Shown one piece after another: positions 6,825-9,934 of a stretch of DNA of 9,934 nucleotides. Each line of letters opens with the position of its first letter. The stretch's first letter is position 1. The notes under the pieces were generated by a model, which did no database searches, was not told where the DNA came from, and saw nothing but the letters and a program-made list of their open reading frames with translations. Position numbers and translations under genes: made by a program. This DNA is from SYIM01 sp041182885 (lineage in GTDB: Bacteria > Pseudomonadota > Gammaproteobacteria > Burkholderiales > Burkholderiaceae_E): positions 1-9,934 of the forward strand of contig JBMSQB010000117.1 in the NCBI GenBank assembly GCA_049423065.1. Reading direction: 5' to 3'.

Positions 6825-7295
6825 TCAGGCTGCCGGGCGGCAGGGCTCCCACACCGCCAGTGCCTCATAGAGGCGCTGGCAATCGGCCTCGCAGTTCATC
6901 TGACTGCGCATTGCCGGATCGGAGAGCAGTTCAGCCACCTCGGAGAGAATTTCCAGATGCTCTTCGGTGGCGTGCTCGGGTACCAGCAGAAACACCAGGA
7001 GCGAAACCGGCTGCCCGTCGGGTGCGTCGAATGCGATAGGGTCGGTGAGACGCACCACGGCCGCGCGTGCCTCGCGCAGGCCCTTGATGCGCCCGTGCGG
7101 AATGGCAACCCCTTCGCCGAGTCCGGTTGAACCCAGACGCTCGCGCGCAAACAGCGAGTCGAACACCCGGCTGCGCTCGATGCCGTAGAGGTTTTCGAAC
7201 AGCAGACCGATCTGTTCGAAAAGACGCTTCTTGCTGGTTACTGACATGCCGACCACGACGTTGGTCGGAGCAAGCAACCGGTTCAGTCGACTCAT
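6825..7295 (-). CDS. ptsN: PTS IIA-like nitrogen regulatory protein (EIIA-Ntr)
   Basis: PtsN is the terminal phosphoacceptor of the nitrogen-related PTS (EI-Ntr, NPr, EIIA-Ntr). It moves no sugar; in other proteobacteria its phosphorylation state controls potassium transport, sensor kinases and stress responses. The 156-aa protein has the normal length and fold markers. The phosphorylated His67 lies in GEGVAIPHGRI, preceded by RERLGSTGLGEG; PVSLLVFLLVPEHATEEHLEILSEVAELL (97-125) is the conserved C-terminal core. ATG at 7295 is chosen because MSRLNRLLAP matches the usual N-terminus and a GGAG lies 9 nt upstream. The longer open frame to 7502 encodes an arginine/cysteine-rich stretch unlike any PtsN. 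It is separated from rpoN by 227 bp with a probable promoter of its own, and followed by hprK. Confidence 0.96.
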   Translation of the reverse strand: MSRLNRLLAPTNVVVGMSVTSKKRLFEQIGLLFENLYGIERSRVFDSLFARERLGSTGLGEGVAIPHGRIKGLREARAAVVRLTDPIAFDAPDGQPVSLLVFLLVPEHATEEHLEILSEVAELLSDPAMRSQMNCEADCQRLYEALAVWEPCRPAA

Positions 7296-7304
7296 GGAGT
7301 TTGA

Positions 7305-7308
7305 CTCC
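7305..7308 (-). promoter_or_regulatory. Shine-Dalgarno site of ptsN
   Basis: The minus strand reads GGAG, 9 nt ahead of ATG at 7295. This decides the ptsN start against the longer open frame that begins further upstream at 7502. Confidence 0.65.
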
Positions 7309-7382
7309 GCACCCTGTCGCGAGGACTGCCGGCAGGGTCGCTCGATCGGATCGAAGGCGGATCCGGTGGAAAAAGTGCTGCG

Positions 7383-7412
7383 AGTATACAAGCGTCCGGG
7401 ATTCCCGACGAA
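7383..7412 (-). promoter_or_regulatory. Candidate promoter for ptsN with a short palindrome in the spacer
   Basis: On the minus strand a TATACT hexamer (7383-7388) matches the sigma-70 -10 consensus at five of six bases and sits in a GC-rich region where such sequence is rare. Transcription would begin near 7376, giving an 80-nt leader before ptsN. The best -35 at 18-bp spacing is TTCGTC (7407-7412), a weak match, so an activator or a different sigma factor may be involved. The spacer contains the 11-bp palindrome CGGGA-T-TCCCG (7397-7407 on the plus strand), a possible operator. The -10 is convincing; the rest is inference. Confidence 0.4.
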
Positions 7413-7422
7413 CGAACTTGCT

Positions 7423-7452
7423 GCGCCGCAACAACGCCTGATGTTGCGGCGC
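7423..7452 (-). other. Strong perfect 11-bp hairpin in the rpoN-ptsN gap
   Basis: GCGCCGCAACA (7423-7433) and its exact reverse complement (7442-7452) flank an 8-nt loop. The stem is perfect over 11 bp and mostly G/C, so it should be very stable as RNA from either strand. It lies about 70 bp after the rpoN stop and just upstream of the candidate ptsN promoter. No T-run follows on the minus strand, so a rho-independent terminator is doubtful. It could be a processing or 3'-end stabilising structure, a bidirectional attenuator, or one copy of a genome-dispersed repeat. Confidence 0.65.
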
Positions 7453-7483
7453 GCCATCGTGTGTGAGGTGCGCCCTCCGTTGT

Positions 7484-7512
7484 ACCGGGCCAACAATCGC
7501 ACCCAGCCCGGT
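7484..7512 (-). other. Inverted repeat just after rpoN
   Basis: ACCGGGC (7484-7490) and GCCCGGT (7506-7512) form a possible 7-bp stem with a 15-nt loop, starting 10 bp beyond the rpoN stop. There is no T-tract on the minus strand. It could act with the stronger hairpin nearby to mark the 3' end of the lptA-lptB-rpoN message. The loop is long and the feature may be chance in GC-rich DNA. Confidence 0.25.
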
Positions 7513-7522
7513 GGGCCAAGGG

Positions 7523-9019
7523 TCAGAGCGACTTTCGCTGCGCGACCGGCGCGATGCGTAACGACTCCCGGTACTTGGCGACGGTGCGACGGGCCACGAC
7601 GATCCCCTGCTCGCCCAGCATGTCGGCGATCTGGCTGTCGGAGAGCGGGCGACGCGCATCTTCGGCACCGATCAGCTGCTTGATCAGCGCGCGGATCGCG
7701 GTGCTGGAGGCGGCGCCCCCGGTGTCGGTGGCGACGTGGCTGCCGAAGAAGTACTTGAGCTCGAACGTACCGTGGGGTGTGAGCATGTACTTCTGTGTGG
7801 TGACGCGTGAAATGGTGGATTCGTGCAAATCCAGCGTGTCGGCAATTTCCCGCAGAACCAGCGGCCGCATGGCCACTGCACCATGCGAGAAGAAGCCGCG
7901 CTGGCGTTCCACAATCGCCTGCGAGACCCTCAGGATGGTGTCAAAACGCTGGGCGATATTCTTGATCAGCCAGCGGGCTTCCTGGAGCGGACCGGACAGG
8001 TTGCCCGAAGCGCTGCCGCGATTGCGGCGCAGGATGTCGGCGTACATGTCGTTGACGCGCAGCTTGGGCATCACATCGGGGTTGAGCACTGCGGTCCAGC
8101 CGGCCCGCGTTCGGCGAACGATCACATCGGGCACCACATAGCCGGCGTCATCCGACCCGAACCGGGCACCCGGCCTGGGTTCCAGGCTGCGGATCAGCGC
8201 GTGCGCCTGCCGCAGGCGGTCTTCGTCGCACTGCAACACCCGTCTCAGGCGAACAAAATCACGCGCCGCGAGCAGTTCCAGATGGTCGACCACGATCGCC
8301 CGTGCGATCGCCATCACCGCCGGGTCATCATGGTCGACCTGGGCAAGCTGCAGCAGCAGGCATTCCCGCAAATTGCGCGCGGCCACGCCCGGCGGGTCAA
8401 AGCTTTGCAGCAGCTTGAGTGCGGCAGCCACTTCGTCCGGATCGATTTCGAGCTCGGCAGGCAGCGCCTCCCGGAATTCGTCCAGACTGGTGTTGAGCAT
8501 GCCGTCGCGATCGAGTTCGTCGATCAGGAGCCCGATCAGCGCGCGGTCGCGGCGCTCGAGGCGGGTGGCGGCGAGTTGCTCGCGCAGGTGCTCGACCAGC
8601 GAGACGCCGGCGCCCGCGAGCTGCGGGTATTCGCGCTCATCGTCGTCATCATTTTGCGAGCGCGGGCCGCTGTCGTGTCCCCAGTCGGCAGGCGCTTCAT
8701 CGCCATCCGGGTTGCTTCCTTCCGGGTCGTTGCCAGACTCGCTGTCGCCCTCGTCGTTGCGCTGGGCGGTTTCGGCGGGCGTGCCGCCCAGGTCAGCGAG
8801 TCCCTGCGGCAGCGGCGGATCAAGCGTGCCGTTGGCCGAGATGCTCACGCACTCGCCCAGCGGATCGTCATCGCGTTCCAGCAGCGGGTTCTCGGCCAGC
8901 ATCTGCTCGATTTCCTGGTTCAGCTCGAGCGTGGAGAGCTGCAGCAGCCGGATGGACTGCTGCAGCTGCGGGGTGAGGGCGAGCTGCTGACTGAGCTTGA
9001 ACTGGAGGGCGGTTTTCAT
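7523..9019 (-). CDS. rpoN: RNA polymerase sigma-54 factor
   Basis: RpoN directs RNA polymerase to -24/-12 promoters and needs AAA+ enhancer-binding activators. It controls nitrogen assimilation, motility and other functions. The 498-aa protein shows all regions. Region I (1-48) is rich in Gln and Leu (LSQQLALTPQLQQSIRLLQL) and contacts activators. Region II (about 49-132) is long and strongly acidic, with many Asp/Glu/Gly and a run NDDDDERE near 123-130. The core-binding domain covers about 135-270. The helix-turn-helix region includes LREIADTLDLHESTISRVTTQKY (389-411) and GTFELKYFF. The RpoN box ARRTVAKYRE lies at 476-485 and recognises the -24 element. The start ATG at 9019 fits the family N-terminus exactly. 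The gene lies 36 bp downstream of lptB, the usual proteobacterial arrangement. The factor hpf that normally follows is absent. Confidence 0.98.
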   Translation of the reverse strand: MKTALQFKLSQQLALTPQLQQSIRLLQLSTLELNQEIEQMLAENPLLERDDDPLGECVSISANGTLDPPLPQGLADLGGTPAETAQRNDEGDSESGNDPEGSNPDGDEAPADWGHDSGPRSQNDDDDEREYPQLAGAGVSLVEHLREQLAATRLERRDRALIGLLIDELDRDGMLNTSLDEFREALPAELEIDPDEVAAALKLLQSFDPPGVAARNLRECLLLQLAQVDHDDPAVMAIARAIVVDHLELLAARDFVRLRRVLQCDEDRLRQAHALIRSLEPRPGARFGSDDAGYVVPDVIVRRTRAGWTAVLNPDVMPKLRVNDMYADILRRNRGSASGNLSGPLQEARWLIKNIAQRFDTILRVSQAIVERQRGFFSHGAVAMRPLVLREIADTLDLHESTISRVTTQKYMLTPHGTFELKYFFGSHVATDTGGAASSTAIRALIKQLIGAEDARRPLSDSQIADMLGEQGIVVARRTVAKYRESLRIAPVAQRKSL

Positions 9020-9055
9020 CAGGGCCTGGTTTTGCGCAACCCACCCGCGGCCGCG

Positions 9056-9814
9056 CTACATCGAAAAATGTTCACCAAGGTAGTAGCGCCGCACGTCGTC
9101 ATTTTCAACGACTTCATCGGGGCGCCCGAAAGCAAGAACGGTACCATCCCGAATGATATAAGCCCTGTCGCAGATGCCAAGCGTTTCTCGAACGTTGTGG
9201 TCTGTGATCAACACTCCGATGCCTCGGTCCTTGAGAAAACGAACGATTCGCTGGATCTCGAGGACGGCGATGGGGTCGACGCCGGCAAACGGCTCGTCCA
9301 GCAGGATGAACCGGGGGGAATTCGCCAACGCCCGGGCGATTTCCACCCGGCGGCGCTCGCCTCCCGAGAGAGACATCGCCGGATTGGAACGGATATGGCC
9401 GATCTGCAGTTCGTCGATCAGGCGATCGAGCCGCGCACGGATCTCGGCCTTGTCGAGTGGTGCGCCCGCTGCATCACGCTGCAGCTCAAGCACCGCGGTG
9501 ATGTTCTCCTCGACGGTGAGCTTGCGGAACACCGACGCTTCCTGCGGCAGGTAAGCAAGCCCCAGGCGGGCGCGGCGATGGATGGGCAGCCTTCCGATCG
9601 GCTGGTCATCCAGCGTGATGCTGCCGCCGTCGCATGGCACGAGGCCCACGATCATGTAAAAACAGGTGGTCTTGCCGGCGCCGTTGGGCCCCAGCAGTCC
9701 CACCACCTGACCGCTTGCGACCTCGACCGACACATCGCGGACCACCTTGCGCCCGTGATAGGCCTTCATCAGCTGTGTGGCAACGAGCCGACTGCTGGCG
9801 GGCGCTGTGCTCAC
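9056..9814 (-). CDS. lptB: Lipopolysaccharide export ABC transporter ATPase LptB
   Basis: LptB is the cytoplasmic ATPase of LptB2FG, which extracts lipopolysaccharide from the inner membrane and drives it across the LptA bridge. The 252-aa product has every ABC motif: Walker A GPNGAGKT (42-49), Q-loop Gln91 (YLPQEASVFRKLTVEEN), signature LSGGERRRVEIARAL (149-163), Walker B FILLDEP (169-175) with FAGVDP, and switch His206 (ITDHNVRE). These stretches are typical of LptB rather than of amino-acid transporter ATPases. The best start is GTG at 9814, 8 bp after the lptA stop. It gives about nine residues more than the usual N-terminus; the next ATG (Met16) would remove part of the first strand. No strong Shine-Dalgarno sequence is seen, so coupling to lptA translation is likely. 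rpoN follows after 36 bp. Confidence 0.97.
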   Translation of the reverse strand: MSTAPASSRLVATQLMKAYHGRKVVRDVSVEVASGQVVGLLGPNGAGKTTCFYMIVGLVPCDGGSITLDDQPIGRLPIHRRARLGLAYLPQEASVFRKLTVEENITAVLELQRDAAGAPLDKAEIRARLDRLIDELQIGHIRSNPAMSLSGGERRRVEIARALANSPRFILLDEPFAGVDPIAVLEIQRIVRFLKDRGIGVLITDHNVRETLGICDRAYIIRDGTVLAFGRPDEVVENDDVRRYYLGEHFSM

Positions 9815-9822
9815 CGTGTGGC

Positions 9823-9934
9823 TCAGCGTCCGGGCGGCGTGCTGCCCAGCGACTCGGCCGGGCGCAGCTGGGCGGGCGGCGAGGCAGGCGACGAGGCAGG
9901 CGACGAGGCAGGCGACGAGGCAGGCGACGAGGCA
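9823..9934 (-). CDS. lptA: C-terminal end of LptA, lipopolysaccharide transport periplasmic protein (5' part outside window)
   Basis: Only the last 36 codons are in the window, read from the right edge to a TGA at 9823-9825. They encode about four Ala-Ser-Ser-Pro repeats, then ASPPAQLRPAESLGSTPPGR. LptA forms the periplasmic beta-jellyroll bridge that carries lipopolysaccharide to the outer membrane. The jellyroll itself is not visible here. The call rests on position directly ahead of lptB with an 8-bp gap, and on the tail: as I recall, many betaproteobacterial LptA proteins end in an Ala/Pro-rich stretch followed by an LRPS-x-x-LG-like motif, comparable to LRPAESLG. The repeated tail is probably disordered. 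An unrelated protein ending here cannot be excluded from this fragment alone. Confidence 0.7.
   Translation of the reverse strand, partial: ASSPASSPASSPASSPASPPAQLRPAESLGSTPPGR
9881..9934 (-). repeat. 12-bp tandem repeat within the lptA coding region
   Basis: The plus strand shows four perfect copies of GAGGCAGGCGAC followed by half a copy at the window edge, so the array may continue beyond it. Read on the minus strand in the lptA frame, each unit encodes Ala-Ser-Ser-Pro. The preceding 12 bases (9869-9880) look like a diverged unit. Because the unit is a multiple of three, gain or loss of copies keeps the frame and only changes the length of the C-terminal linker. Confidence 0.9.

Noticed and set aside
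7296..7502. N-terminal extension of PtsN or a small gene in the rpoN-ptsN gap
   Set aside because: The in-frame extension is Arg/Cys-rich and unlike PtsN, whose start has a proper Shine-Dalgarno site. The other frame also gives no recognisable protein, including no HPF remnant.
8373..8990. Serine-rich open frame on the plus strand opposite rpoN
   Set aside because: It is the reverse complement of the rpoN acidic and leucine-rich regions; the Ser/Arg bias is an artefact of that codon use.
9881..9934. The tandem array as a CRISPR
   Set aside because: The 12-bp units are directly adjacent without spacers and encode in-frame ASSP repeats, so it is a coding minisatellite.

Overview
The window is a high-GC (roughly two-thirds G+C by eye), tightly packed stretch of bacterial core chromosome. 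Gene content and order point to a betaproteobacterium, probably Burkholderiales or a relative. A full-length two-domain HPr kinase/phosphorylase (about 310 aa, unlike the short alphaproteobacterial form) sits between ptsN and rapZ; lptA-lptB-rpoN lies upstream, and a TPR gene is coupled to lolB. I see no insertion sequence, phage, CRISPR array, tRNA or rRNA, and base composition looks uniform.

Layout, left to right. (1) Positions 1-2222, minus strand: a secreted TPR protein gene followed by lolB, overlapping by ATGA; lolB runs off the left edge. (2) 2223-2348: a divergent promoter region. (3) 2349-4292, plus strand: mutM then mutY, 21 bp apart, the two glycosylases of the 8-oxoguanine (GO) repair system. 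(4) 4299-9934, minus strand, transcribed from the right edge leftwards: lptA (3' end only), lptB, rpoN, a 227-bp intergenic region, ptsN, hprK, rapZ and a stand-alone LON-substrate-binding-domain gene. mutY and the LON gene converge with only 6 bp between their stop codons.

How the genes work together. LptA and LptB belong to the lipopolysaccharide export machine; LolB inserts lipoproteins (including LptE in well-studied species) into the outer membrane. RpoN is sigma-54. PtsN (EIIA-Ntr), HprK and RapZ form a regulatory phosphotransferase cluster linking nitrogen, carbon and cell-envelope precursor control. MutM and MutY limit mutation from oxidised guanine.

The most notable points are: the apparent absence of the ribosome hibernation factor gene hpf from its usual place between rpoN and ptsN, where there is instead a strong perfect hairpin and a probable ptsN promoter; an in-frame 12-bp minisatellite encoding Ala-Ser-Ser-Pro repeats near the LptA C-terminus; a RapZ without the basic C-terminal tail of the E. 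coli protein; and translational coupling of rapZ to a LON-domain gene. I found no convincing wholly new system: this is largely a conserved housekeeping region with local oddities.
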